Positions 14,721 through 23,006 are shown, counted from the stretch's first letter. The stretch is DNA of 35,860 nt from Caldifarciminota bacterium UBA5631 (GCA_002421425.1 DIJZ01000026.1:22156-58015), one strand, 5' to 3'. Program-made: numbers and translations. Notes: generated by a model not told the origin, from the letters alone.

Positions 14721-16067
14721 ATGGGTCACCCATTCCTCCCTATTTCGGATAAGGATAGGGAGGAGATGTTAAAATTTCTTGGCGTCTCGTCCTATCGTGA
14801 ACTATTAAAGGACATTCCCGATGAGTATTTTTTGCGAGGCGACGTAAATATTCCATCAGCGCTTTCTGAAGAAGAAGCTGCAGAGCTGCTGGAAAAAATA
14901 GCGGAAAAGAATAATTCCAGGTTGAAAATCTTTGCGGGCGCAGGTGCATATGACCACTATGTACCTAAAGTTATACCATTTTTGATCTCCCGGTCTGAAT
15001 TCTATACCGCTTACACTCCCTATCAGGCAGAAGTCTCCCAGGGTACACTCCAGGCTATTTTTGAGTACCAGAGCGCGATTTGTGCCCTTACAGAGATGGA
15101 AGTTACCAATGCATCTATGTACGATGGTGCGACAGCCCTTGCCGAAGCATGTTTAATGGCTTTACGACTGAAACCCGAGAGAAAGAAGGTTCTTTATGCA
15201 TCAAACATACATCCAAATTATATCTCTGTGCTTAAGACCTATATAAACATTGAAGGTGTGGTGCTGGAAGAAGTGGTCTATGACAGAGCTAAAGGGAATG
15301 TTGATCTCGAGGATCTAATGAGGAAGTTAAGTGATGAAGTAGCATGCTTTGCATTTCAGACGCCGAATTTCTTTGGTATTGTTGAGGACGGATTTGAGAT
15401 TAGAAGAATTCTTAACGAGAAGAGCGCGCTACTTATCTCGGTTTATAATCCAATTTCTCTTGGAGTCCTTGCTCCTCCTGGTGAGTATGGTGCCGATATT
15501 GCAGTTGGGGAAGGCCAGCCCCTTGGAATTCCATTATCCTTTGGCGGTCCTTACCTCGGACTGTTCTCAGCAAGAAGTGAGCACATAAGACAGATTCCTG
15601 GCAGAATAATTGGTGAAACGAGAGATACAGAGGGAAATCGTGGATTTGTGATGACTCTGCAGACAAGAGAGCAACATATAAGGAGAGAAAAGGCTACTTC
15701 AAACATATGCAGTAACCAGAACCTCTGTGCACTTATGGCGCTAATTTATCTTTCACTTCTTGGTAAAGATGGAATCAGGGAGGTAGCCACTCAGAGTGCG
15801 CTAAGGGCCCATTATCTATATGAAAGAATTACTAACGAGACGGGTGCTACTGGAGCATTTAATGGACCATTTTTCAATGAGTTTGTTATACAGTTACCCT
15901 TTGATGCCGAGAGAGTGTTGGAAAAGGGCGTAAAGAGCGGCATTTTACCTGGGGTGGTATTGAAAGAGTTCGGGTATCCCGAAGGCTGGTTGCTAGTGGC
16001 AACTACTGAGAAACTGTCTCGCGAAGATCTGGATTCCTATGTGGATATGTTGAAAAGCGTAAGTTGA
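14721..16067 (+). CDS. gcvPA: Glycine dehydrogenase (decarboxylating), subunit 1
   Basis: GcvPA is the N-terminal half of P protein in organisms with split P. It is the PLP-fold partner that, with GcvPB, decarboxylates glycine and passes the aminomethyl group to GcvH. The 448 residues match the family: 'HPFLPISDKDREEML' near the start, 'TAYTPYQAEVSQGTLQ', 'MYDGATALAEA', 'SFGGPYLGLF' and 'QTREQHIRREKATSNIC'. PLP is normally held by the B half, so this subunit alone should not be active. No gcvPB or gcvT follows. ATG at 14721 with GGAGGA is preferred to the GTG at 14715. Confidence 0.94.
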   Translation: MGHPFLPISDKDREEMLKFLGVSSYRELLKDIPDEYFLRGDVNIPSALSEEEAAELLEKIAEKNNSRLKIFAGAGAYDHYVPKVIPFLISRSEFYTAYTPYQAEVSQGTLQAIFEYQSAICALTEMEVTNASMYDGATALAEACLMALRLKPERKKVLYASNIHPNYISVLKTYINIEGVVLEEVVYDRAKGNVDLEDLMRKLSDEVACFAFQTPNFFGIVEDGFEIRRILNEKSALLISVYNPISLGVLAPPGEYGADIAVGEGQPLGIPLSFGGPYLGLFSARSEHIRQIPGRIIGETRDTEGNRGFVMTLQTREQHIRREKATSNICSNQNLCALMALIYLSLLGKDGIREVATQSALRAHYLYERITNETGATGAFNGPFFNEFVIQLPFDAERVLEKGVKSGILPGVVLKEFGYPEGWLLVATTEKLSREDLDSYVDMLKSVS

Positions 16068-16080
16068 AAGGAGGTGTGCT

Positions 16081-16572
16081 GTGGCGTTCCCTGTTGAGGA
16101 ACTTTGGGTAAACAGAAAAGTAGTGAAGGTAATTTTAAGGGGTGTTAAGGATAAACCCGGTATTGCTGCCGATATCTTTGAAAAGCTCGCGTCCAAGGGG
16201 ATAAACGTTGAACTGATTGTTTCCGGACCTTCAAGCAAAGGTAGATCCGATATTGCTTTCCTCGTTCTTTCAAGTCAGCTGGCAATGATTCAGGATATGG
16301 AAGATGAACTTATGGAATCCACTGATGCCATGGGAATTGGTTATGATCCGAAGGTTGCGCTGATGATTTTCTATGGAAGTAAAGAGATTTCGAGAACTCC
16401 AGGTGTGGCAGCAAAAATCTTTAATATTCTGGCTGAGGCAGGGGTAAATATTGAAATGGTAAGCACTTCCATAGATTCAATTTCAATTGTGGTGAGGGAA
16501 GAACTAGTCGATAGGGCAGTAATGGTTTTGACGGATGTTCTTGGGCTTTCGGTGGAGGAGGGATATCTGTAA
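16081..16572 (+). CDS. Free-standing tandem ACT-domain protein (aspartokinase regulatory-domain-like)
   Basis: The 163 residues hold two ACT domains, about 17-85 and 92-160, each with the 'DKPGIAADIFEKLASKGINVELI' / 'TPGVAAKIFNILAEAGVNIEMV' pattern. This is the arrangement of the regulatory end of aspartokinase (LysC), but there is no kinase domain and the start is clear: GTG at 16081 behind AAAGGAGGTG. ACT pairs usually bind an amino acid. Position between gcvPA and korA suggests an amino-acid sensor for glycine or related metabolism, which is inference. Its stop overlaps the korA start by 1 base. Confidence 0.85.
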   Translation: MAFPVEELWVNRKVVKVILRGVKDKPGIAADIFEKLASKGINVELIVSGPSSKGRSDIAFLVLSSQLAMIQDMEDELMESTDAMGIGYDPKVALMIFYGSKEISRTPGVAAKIFNILAEAGVNIEMVSTSIDSISIVVREELVDRAVMVLTDVLGLSVEEGYL

Positions 16573-17693
16573 TGGGGTTAGAACTACTTCAAGGCAACGA
16601 AGCAGCAGCAATTGCGGCGATCAAAGCAGGTGTGAGGTTTTATGGAGGATATCCAATTACCCCTTCCTCGGAAATAGCTGAAGTAATGGCAAGAGAACTC
16701 CCCAAGGTGGGAGGCGTGTTTATTCAATTTGAAGATGAAATTTCAAGTCTTGCTGCTTGTATCGGTGCAAGGCTTGGTGGGCTGAAGTCTATGACTGCCA
16801 CTAGTGGTCCCGGTTTCTCTCTTATGCAGGAACATCTGGGATTTGCGGCGATGACAGAAATACCTGTTCTTATAGTGAACTCCATGCGGGGTGGACCTTC
16901 TACTGGCGCTCCAACCATGCCTATGCAGGGTGATGTCATGCAGGCTCGTTGGGGGACCCATGGTGATCATCCCATTGTTGCCATTGCGCCGTCTTCAGTG
17001 CAGGAGGTTTTTGATTCTGTTGTCAAGGGAGTTAACATTTCTGAAGCTTTGAGGGTTCCAGTTTTAATTCTTACCGATGAGATTACTTCCCACATGCGAG
17101 AGAAGGTTCAAATACCTGACACCGTGAGCATTGTGGAGCCCCGAAAGATTGAACCAGACGAATTTTTGCCTTACAAGGATGGAGAAGAGATAAATGTTTA
17201 CATGCTGCCCTTTGGCAGTGGTAAGCGCTATCATGTCACTGGATTGTTCCATGGCCCTGATGGCTTTCCTACTAATAAGAATGAGCTTATGAAGTGGAAG
17301 CTTGACAGATTTACAGTCAAAATGCAAGAAGCCGCGAGGCTCTCGGAAAATTCTGTGGAGTTTTATGGAAGAGAAGATGCAGAAATATATTTTGTTGCTT
17401 ATGGTATAGTAGCGAGGGCGGTTAGAGAAGTGGTTGAGAGACTTAATGAATCGAGCAAGAAAGCAGCAATGCTGAGACCTCAGATTCTCTGGCCTGTTCC
17501 TGAGAAAGCGATAAAGGCAATCAGCGGGAGAGCCAGAGTGGTTTTTGTGCCTGAAATGAACATGGGTCAGTATTCTCATGTTGTTGCTGAGATTGCCGGT
17601 GAAGAGAAGGTTGTTGCTGTGAACCGATATGATTGTGAGCTTTTTGAGGTTGAGTCAATTTTGGGATATGTAAAGGAAAACGGGGGCATATGA
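16572..17693 (+). CDS. korA: 2-oxoacid:ferredoxin oxidoreductase, alpha subunit (KorA type)
   Basis: This subunit belongs to ferredoxin-dependent 2-oxoacid oxidoreductases that convert 2-oxoacids such as 2-oxoglutarate to acyl-CoA. The 373 residues start with 'QGNEAAAIAAIKAGVRFYGGYPITPSSEIAE' features (GNEA at 9-12, YPITPSSE at 26-33), followed by 'ATSGPGFSLMQE', 'RGGPSTGAPT' and the 'GDHPIVAIAP' region that are standard for the alpha/pyrimidine-domain subunit. The TPP-binding beta subunit, normally encoded directly downstream, is absent: glmU follows with an ATGA overlap. The exact 2-oxoacid cannot be named. Confidence 0.88.
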   Translation: MGLELLQGNEAAAIAAIKAGVRFYGGYPITPSSEIAEVMARELPKVGGVFIQFEDEISSLAACIGARLGGLKSMTATSGPGFSLMQEHLGFAAMTEIPVLIVNSMRGGPSTGAPTMPMQGDVMQARWGTHGDHPIVAIAPSSVQEVFDSVVKGVNISEALRVPVLILTDEITSHMREKVQIPDTVSIVEPRKIEPDEFLPYKDGEEINVYMLPFGSGKRYHVTGLFHGPDGFPTNKNELMKWKLDRFTVKMQEAARLSENSVEFYGREDAEIYFVAYGIVARAVREVVERLNESSKKAAMLRPQILWPVPEKAIKAISGRARVVFVPEMNMGQYSHVVAEIAGEEKVVAVNRYDCELFEVESILGYVKENGGI

Positions 17694-18679
17694 GAAGAGG
17701 AGAAATAAGCCGAAAACTTTACGTCGCAATTCTCGCCGCAGGGAAAGCGAAAAGAATGAATTCCTCGAGGAGCAAAGTTCTTCACGAGGTTGCAGGGAAG
17801 CCCCTTCTATATTTTCCCCTTAAGGTTGCCAAGAGTCTTAATCCTGCGAGGATTTTCGTAATAATTGGTGGTCCGTATATGGAGCAGATACGAGTTTTCC
17901 TGCAGGACGAGCCAGTGGAAATTATTGTCCAGGAAGAACCAAAAGGCACTGGCGATGCTGTTAAACATCTTGTAAATTACATTGACGAACAGGATTCAGA
18001 CTTGTTTGTGATTCCAGGTGACGCTCCCCTCCTTACGGAAAAAACTGCGATGGAGTTAATGGGGTTTCACAGATCACGAGGAGCGTACGCTACGGTTCTG
18101 ACTGCAGAAGTTCCGGATCCCACAGGCTACGGCAGAATTGTGCGTTCGGTGGGTGATAGAGTTTTGATGATTGTAGAAGAGGCTGATGCATTTCCTGAGG
18201 AGAAGGCAATAAAAGAAGTGAACTCCGGTATGTATTTCTTTTACACTTCGGTCCTCTTTCAGTATCTTGATGAACTAAGGCCCGATAATAAGCAGGGAGA
18301 ATACTATTTAACGGATATCATCGAAATATTGCAGAGAAGAATGGGTAATGTTTTTGCTTACAAAATAGAAGATTGGGAAGAGATCCTCGGAGTAAACACA
18401 AGAGAACAGCTTGGACTTGTGAATAGGATTATGCTTCGGCGAATTGTTCACAATATGCTGGAAAATGGCGTCTCTATGGTAGACCCTGACAAGGTATATA
18501 TTGAAGCAGAAGTTCAAATAGGCAAGGACGTCACCCTTTACCCTTTTGTATCGCTGCTCGGGAAAACCATTATAGGCGATAATTCGATTATTGGCCCCGG
18601 GGTTGTGTTGAAGGACGCTGTGATTAAACCGAATTCCAGAGTATTCGGGCCGAGAATCCCGGAGGATAGCAAAAAGTGA
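17690..18679 (+). CDS. glmU: GlmU-like uridylyltransferase with a truncated left-handed beta-helix
   Basis: GlmU normally makes UDP-GlcNAc with an N-terminal uridylyltransferase and a C-terminal acetyltransferase beta helix (about 450 residues). Here 329 residues carry the nucleotidyltransferase domain ('AILAAGKAKRMNSSRSKVLH' with the loop variant GKAKRM, 'QEEPKGTGDAV', 'PGDAPLL', 'GYGRIVR', 'EVNSGMYFF', 'YYLTDIIEI'). After about residue 250 there are only two to three hexapeptide coils, ending 'PNSRVFGPRIPEDSKK'. The acetyltransferase active-site section is missing. The uridylyltransferase role (to a sugar 1-phosphate) is likely; acetylation must be done elsewhere. ATGA overlap with korA, GTGA overlap with gatC. 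Confidence 0.82.
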   Translation: MRRGEISRKLYVAILAAGKAKRMNSSRSKVLHEVAGKPLLYFPLKVAKSLNPARIFVIIGGPYMEQIRVFLQDEPVEIIVQEEPKGTGDAVKHLVNYIDEQDSDLFVIPGDAPLLTEKTAMELMGFHRSRGAYATVLTAEVPDPTGYGRIVRSVGDRVLMIVEEADAFPEEKAIKEVNSGMYFFYTSVLFQYLDELRPDNKQGEYYLTDIIEILQRRMGNVFAYKIEDWEEILGVNTREQLGLVNRIMLRRIVHNMLENGVSMVDPDKVYIEAEVQIGKDVTLYPFVSLLGKTIIGDNSIIGPGVVLKDAVIKPNSRVFGPRIPEDSKK

Positions 18680-18978
18680 AGGATATTGTCAGTAAAGTTC
18701 TGAATTTAGCCAAACTCAGTCTAAGAGCCGATGAATTCGAAAAGATGGAGGAGCATTTCCAAAAAGTCCTTAAGATGGTAAACAAGCTCAAGGAAGTCGA
18801 CACGCAGGACGTTGAACCCCTGTTCTACCCCCACGATAATGTGAAGTTGAGGCTTAGAGATGATAAAATCGGCGAATCTTTAACCAAAATTGAGGTCCTT
18901 GAAAATGCACCGGATTCTTTTACGGACTTCATTAAAGCCCCATCCCCTCTTAAAGGTCTAACAAAAAAGTCCACATAA
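18676..18978 (+). CDS. gatC: Asp-tRNA(Asn)/Glu-tRNA(Gln) amidotransferase subunit C
   Basis: GatC is the small subunit that stabilises the GatCAB amidotransferase, which makes Gln-tRNA or Asn-tRNA. The 100 residues show the family layout: 'VLNLAKLSLRADEFEKMEEHFQKVL' helices, then 'VDTQDVEPLFYPHDN', 'LRLRDDKIGESLTKIEVLENAPD' and the C-terminal 'DFIKAP'. Start is GTG at 18676 overlapping the glmU stop. GatA and gatB, usual neighbours, are not in the window. The next gene begins directly at the stop. Confidence 0.9.
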   Translation: MKDIVSKVLNLAKLSLRADEFEKMEEHFQKVLKMVNKLKEVDTQDVEPLFYPHDNVKLRLRDDKIGESLTKIEVLENAPDSFTDFIKAPSPLKGLTKKST

Positions 18979-19653
18979 ATGTTCTTCTTACTATTTGACA
19001 TTGATGGAACTCTTATACACTCAGGCGGCGCGGGAGCAAGAGCCCTTAATAGAGCATTCAAGATAAAGTTTGATATTGATGAGGCAATGGCGGTAATAAA
19101 TCCTCATGGACAAACGGACATCGCCATTGTGGAGGAGATCTTCTTGAAAAAACTTTTCCGGAAGCCTTCATGGCAGGAAACTGAAGAGATTCTGAATCTT
19201 TACGTGAACTTCCTGGGTGAGGAAGTTTCGAGGGCTGAAAAATATCGCGTGTTACCCTATGTCGAGGAAACTCTTGATATCCTTTCAGCAAAGCTAGAAT
19301 TTTGCCTTGGTCTTGCCACGGGAAATATAGAAAGAGGAGCAAGAATAAAGCTTGAACGCGGTGGTTTGAATAAGTATTTTCCTTTTGGTGGGTTTGGCTC
19401 GGACCATCGTGAAAGATGGAGAATTGTCAGACGCGCTGTGGAGAGAGGCATTGAACTTACAGGACAAGAACCCGATGCTGTTTTTGTAATTGGTGATACC
19501 CCCCTTGATATCCGTGCTGGTAGGAGAGCTGGTTATAGGACTGTTGGAGTGGCTACAAGTATATATTCTGCGGAGGAGTTGCAGAAGGATAGCCCTGATT
19601 TTGTAATCTCTACCATCAATGAACTAATTTCGATCCTGCCTGCACAGGATTAG
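18979..19653 (+). CDS. HAD-superfamily phosphatase (phosphoglycolate-phosphatase-like)
   Basis: The 224 residues contain the haloacid-dehalogenase motifs: nucleophile 'FDIDGTL' (Asp7/Asp9), motif 2 'LATGN', and the metal-binding 'VIGDTPLDIRAG'. Between them lies a helical cap of the subclass I type. Best described as a small-molecule phosphatase; the substrate is not predictable. It starts at the base after the gatC stop (TAA-ATG) and is the last gene of the gcvH operon. A separate promoter follows at 19689. Confidence 0.86.
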   Translation: MFFLLFDIDGTLIHSGGAGARALNRAFKIKFDIDEAMAVINPHGQTDIAIVEEIFLKKLFRKPSWQETEEILNLYVNFLGEEVSRAEKYRVLPYVEETLDILSAKLEFCLGLATGNIERGARIKLERGGLNKYFPFGGFGSDHRERWRIVRRAVERGIELTGQEPDAVFVIGDTPLDIRAGRRAGYRTVGVATSIYSAEELQKDSPDFVISTINELISILPAQD

Positions 19654-19688
19654 TAACGAAAGAAGAATTTTAAATTCCAAGACTTTGC

Positions 19689-19717
19689 TTGAGAGTGCGG
19701 GTCCCTGGAATTATAAT
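19689..19717 (+). promoter_or_regulatory. Promoter of the threonine degradation operon
   Basis: TTGAGA (19689-19694) and TATAAT (19712-19717) are 17 bases apart. The start point would be near 19724, leaving a leader of about 12 bases that contains the AAAGGAGG site of the ATG at 19736. Confidence 0.68.
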
Positions 19718-19735
19718 ATTTACAAAGGAGGCTGT

Positions 19736-20698
19736 ATGACTAAACGGATACTTGTTACAGGAGCTGCAGGACAAATAGGTTCTGAACTTGTGCCATTTTT
19801 GAGAGAAAAATACGGAAGCGACAACGTAGTTGCCTGTGGTCATCACAAACCTCTTCCCGAAGAGATCGTGAATTCAGGCCCTTCAGATTATGTGGATGTG
19901 AGAAATGCAAGAGAACTTGCTGAAAAAATTAGGAAATACAATGTTAACACAGTGTATCATCTGGCCGCAATTTTATCGGCCTCGGGAGAGAAAAATCCTC
20001 AGTTAGCATGGGACATTAATATAAATGGGTTATATAATATTCTTGAAGTGGCGAGAGAGTTTAAATATGCGATATTTATCCCAAGCTCTATTGCTGCCTT
20101 CGGGCCCGGTACTCCAAAAGTAAACACACCCCAGGACACGATTCAAAGGCCGACTTCTATGTACGGAATTACGAAGGTTGCGGGGGAACTTCTAGCAGAC
20201 TATTACTGGTTAAAGTATGGTGTGGATGCGCGAGGAGTAAGATACCCTGGAATTATCTCTTACGTTACTCCTCCTGGCGGTGGAACTACCGATTATGCTG
20301 TGGAAATATTTTATGAAGCAATTCTTAATAAGAAATACAAATGCTTTTTGCGGCATAACACTATGCTGGATATGATGTATATGCCCGATGCTTTAAAGGC
20401 AGCCGTAGAGCTAATGGAAGCGGATCCTACAAATCTTAAGCATAGAAACGCCTTTAATGTTACCTCTTTCAGCTTCACCCCCGCTATGCTTGCTGACGAG
20501 ATTAAGAAGCACATCCCCGACTTTGTAATGGAGTATGAGATAGACCCAATAAGGCAGGGTATAGCGGACTCCTGGCCTGACAGCATGGATGATTCCTGTG
20601 CCAGGGAAGAGTGGGGCTGGAAGCCTGATTACGATTTTCCTGCAATGGTTAAGGATATGATTGAAAAGCTTATGGTAAAACTGAGGAAGTCCATCTAA
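19736..20698 (+). CDS. NAD-dependent L-threonine 3-dehydrogenase, SDR (epimerase-like) type
   Basis: This enzyme oxidises L-threonine to 2-amino-3-ketobutyrate, which the next gene's product splits. The 320 residues form an extended short-chain dehydrogenase: NAD-binding 'VTGAAGQIGSELVPFL', 'VYHLAAILSASGEKNP', the 'YGITKVAGE' active-site Tyr/Lys, and 'GIISYVTPPGGGTTDYAV' plus 'DSWPDSMDDS', features shared by the UDP-galactose-epimerase-like threonine dehydrogenases rather than the zinc type. ATG at 19736 sits behind AAAGGAGG and 12 bases after the likely transcription start. The in-frame ATG at 19685 lies upstream of the -10 box and is not used. Ten bases separate it from kbl. Confidence 0.92.
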   Translation: MTKRILVTGAAGQIGSELVPFLREKYGSDNVVACGHHKPLPEEIVNSGPSDYVDVRNARELAEKIRKYNVNTVYHLAAILSASGEKNPQLAWDININGLYNILEVAREFKYAIFIPSSIAAFGPGTPKVNTPQDTIQRPTSMYGITKVAGELLADYYWLKYGVDARGVRYPGIISYVTPPGGGTTDYAVEIFYEAILNKKYKCFLRHNTMLDMMYMPDALKAAVELMEADPTNLKHRNAFNVTSFSFTPAMLADEIKKHIPDFVMEYEIDPIRQGIADSWPDSMDDSCAREEWGWKPDYDFPAMVKDMIEKLMVKLRKSI

Positions 20699-20708
20699 GG
20701 AGGCAACG

Positions 20709-21944
20709 ATGGGACTTGAAAGAATAACTAAGGTGTTAAGCAGCGAGCTGGATCAACTTAGAAGTGAGGGGCGTGCCAAAGGAAAGGAGTTCATTGTAGT
20801 AGGCGTTAAAAAACCCCAGGGAGATCGGGGTCCGAGATTTCTTCTTAAGGGTTTCGGTGAAAAGGAATTCCTTCGAATGAACTCGAATTCTTACCTTGGA
20901 ATGCAGTTTAACGAAGAGATAATTAAGGTTGAAGAAGAAACTGCAGACAAGTTCGGCGTGGGGCCAGGGGCAGTTAGATTTATTAGTGGCACTTACGAAG
21001 TACACAGGGCTCTAGAGAAGAAACTGGCTAAGTTTCACGGAAGAGAAGATGCGATGATTTATAGTGCCGCGTATGTAACTGTGATAGGCGTAATAGCCTC
21101 CCTTGTGACGTCAGAGACCATAGTAATATCTGACGAGTTGAACCATAATTGTATCATAAATGCCATACGGTTATCAAGACCCAAGGATAAGACTATTTAT
21201 AAACACCTGGATATGAAGGAGCTTGAAAATCGGATCAAAGAGGCCATTGGGAAAGCGAAAAGGGTCATTGTAGTAACAGATGGTGTTTTCAGTATGAGGG
21301 GAGATTACGCAAATCTCAAGGCAATTGAAGAGATTGTTCAGAAATATGATAGTGAATTTGAAGAGAACATAATAACGATTGTGGACGATTCTCACGGTGT
21401 GGGTGCCTTTGGCAACACAGGTCGTGGAACAGAAGAGGTTACTGGTGGTAAGGCAGATCTTTTGATAGGGACCATGGGTAAAGCCTTCGGAGTAAACGGC
21501 GGCTATGTTGTATCCAATGAGACAATTACCACATATTTGAGAGAAAAAGCGATAACGTATATTTATTCAAATCCCATTACTCCTGCTGAGGCCGCCTGCG
21601 TTCTCAGGGTTCTGGACAAGCTTGATAGCCCATGGGGAATAGAGAGGCTAACATATCTGAGAGATCTTGCCCAGCGCTTCAGAAGTGGGCTTTTAAGGTT
21701 GGGCTACGAAACCATTGTGAGTGAACATCCCATTGTACCTCTCCTGGTCAGGGATACCTGGAGAACCTCGGATATCGTTAAGTACCTTATTGAAAATGGG
21801 ATTCTTGCTACCGGACTTAACTTCCCTGTGGTCCCAAAGGGCGATGAGACTATCAGGTTCCAGGTCAATGCGGACCACACGCCACAGGATATAGATTACG
21901 TGCTTAACGTTCTCGAAAAATATAAAAAGGAACGCTGGCACTGA
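20709..21944 (+). CDS. kbl: Glycine C-acetyltransferase (2-amino-3-ketobutyrate CoA ligase)
   Basis: Kbl splits 2-amino-3-ketobutyrate with CoA to glycine and acetyl-CoA. The 411 residues are a fold-type I PLP enzyme of the alpha-oxoamine synthase family: 'NSNSYLGM', 'GPGAVRFISGTYEVHRALE', 'IVDDSHGVGAFG', and the PLP lysine Lys258 in 'GTMGKAFG'. Related members (KBL, ALAS, BioF, SPT) are hard to tell apart by motif, but the threonine dehydrogenase immediately upstream makes KBL the natural call. AAGGAGG precedes the ATG at 20709. A 92-base convergent gap with no clear terminator follows. Confidence 0.93.
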   Translation: MGLERITKVLSSELDQLRSEGRAKGKEFIVVGVKKPQGDRGPRFLLKGFGEKEFLRMNSNSYLGMQFNEEIIKVEEETADKFGVGPGAVRFISGTYEVHRALEKKLAKFHGREDAMIYSAAYVTVIGVIASLVTSETIVISDELNHNCIINAIRLSRPKDKTIYKHLDMKELENRIKEAIGKAKRVIVVTDGVFSMRGDYANLKAIEEIVQKYDSEFEENIITIVDDSHGVGAFGNTGRGTEEVTGGKADLLIGTMGKAFGVNGGYVVSNETITTYLREKAITYIYSNPITPAEAACVLRVLDKLDSPWGIERLTYLRDLAQRFRSGLLRLGYETIVSEHPIVPLLVRDTWRTSDIVKYLIENGILATGLNFPVVPKGDETIRFQVNADHTPQDIDYVLNVLEKYKKERWH

Positions 21945-22036
21945 GATATTAGTTTTTACATAGTTTTAAATTGGATAAGTTAACTAATCTGGTTTCTGAC
22001 AGTAAATTGTTTTAGAATTGCAGGATAAGGGTTCTT

Positions 22037-22951
22037 TCAGTGCAGGAGTGCCTGCCACTTTTGCAGTGTCTCTTCGTTTGGTAGCTCTATTTTAAATTGC
22101 TTTCCAAGACGTAATGTTTTTCCCCCGATATGAATATCTCCTTCTAAATCTTTTAAATTCACGGTTTTTCTCTTTCTACCGAAGGTAAAGATCATAATCT
22201 CAAACCCCTGTTTGATAAGGCATGCAGAGTAAGATCTCTGACCTATGGGCAGCTTTTCGTAAACCATGCAGGATGGGGTTACAATTTCCCAGCCCGCCTC
22301 AGGATTTCTCGGGCATGTGCCTCCACCAAATAAGGCCAGGAAGGTAATAAGGTTACCAAAGAGGGTTATGCCGATTATAAAATACAGAAAAGTTCGCAAG
22401 TCTTGCATTTGAACTATTGGAATTTCGCGCCTGAACGTCGAAAATGCAGTTTCCAGGCCTTCTTTTGCTAAGTTTTTCTGGTTAATTTTGATGTTTTTCA
22501 GAAAGAAAATAAAATACCTGAAGCGGGAGTCTAAGGTGCTTCCTTGTGATTTTATATCAACCCACATTACTATTGTGTCCAGAACAGCTAATGCCACGAG
22601 GGAATATCCCTTTCTCAGGGGTTTGTAAGCAATTACTCCCGAATCTCCCAGGGGAATATATCTGTTAATGTACTTGCTATTTTCAAAATTGTGATACTTG
22701 AGATCTTCCATTAGTCGAATGGGTTCACTGGAAATTCTGTAGAATATTCTAAGTCCTTCTTTAAAGGAGTATCCAATCCAGTTTTCGTCGCTGAGTTCCC
22801 GGGGCTCAGAACTGGGGAAAGGCGCCGAGAAGATTGAAATTGGTCTTTCCTTATAGTTAATGCGATCCACTTTCTGGATTAGTATGAACACAAGGGAAAT
22901 TACGCAGAACTCCAACAAGATAGTCAGTGTCAAGACTTTCTTCACGCCCAT
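22037..22951 (-). CDS. Unrecognised membrane protein
   Basis: About 304 residues. One hydrophobic helix lies at residues 5-23 and a second at about 187-208 ('LYFIIGITLFGNLITFLALF'), so the segment between them (24-186) is probably on the outer side and the C-terminal part (209-304) on the inner side. The C-terminal part ends in beta-type 'VNLKDLEGDIHIGGKTLRLGKQF', which may be a small beta domain. No family is recognised. The ATG at 22951 is one base from a TATAAT box, while a GTG at 22945 lies 7 bases from it, so the true start may be GTG (302 residues). It diverges from lptE. Confidence 0.72.
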   Translation of the reverse strand: MGVKKVLTLTILLEFCVISLVFILIQKVDRINYKERPISIFSAPFPSSEPRELSDENWIGYSFKEGLRIFYRISSEPIRLMEDLKYHNFENSKYINRYIPLGDSGVIAYKPLRKGYSLVALAVLDTIVMWVDIKSQGSTLDSRFRYFIFFLKNIKINQKNLAKEGLETAFSTFRREIPIVQMQDLRTFLYFIIGITLFGNLITFLALFGGGTCPRNPEAGWEIVTPSCMVYEKLPIGQRSYSACLIKQGFEIMIFTFGRKRKTVNLKDLEGDIHIGGKTLRLGKQFKIELPNEETLQKWQALLH

Positions 22952-22952
22952 A

Positions 22953-22958
22953 ATTATA
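22953..22958 (-). promoter_or_regulatory. -10 box of the unrecognised membrane gene, probably leaderless
   Basis: TATAAT on the minus strand (22958 to 22953) lies 1 base before the ATG and 7 bases before an in-frame GTG at 22945. The spacing to GTG fits the other leaderless starts here better. Confidence 0.42.
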
Positions 22959-22991
22959 AGGTAAAGGATTTGTGTTTCCTCTAACCAACTT

Positions 22992-22997
22992 TAAAAT
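22992..22997 (+). promoter_or_regulatory. -10 box of the lptE operon, probably leaderless
   Basis: TAAAAT at 22992-22997 ends 9 bases before the ATG at 23007 (and 3 before an ATG at 23001). No Shine-Dalgarno is seen, so 23007 is the favoured start. Confidence 0.42.
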
Positions 22998-23006
22998 ATT
23001 ATGGAT

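Noticed and set aside
17064..17579. Open frame of 171 codons on the minus strand inside korA.
   Set aside because: korA has strong family motifs in the plus frame; the antisense frame has no motif, no Shine-Dalgarno and an odd His/Arg/Asn composition.
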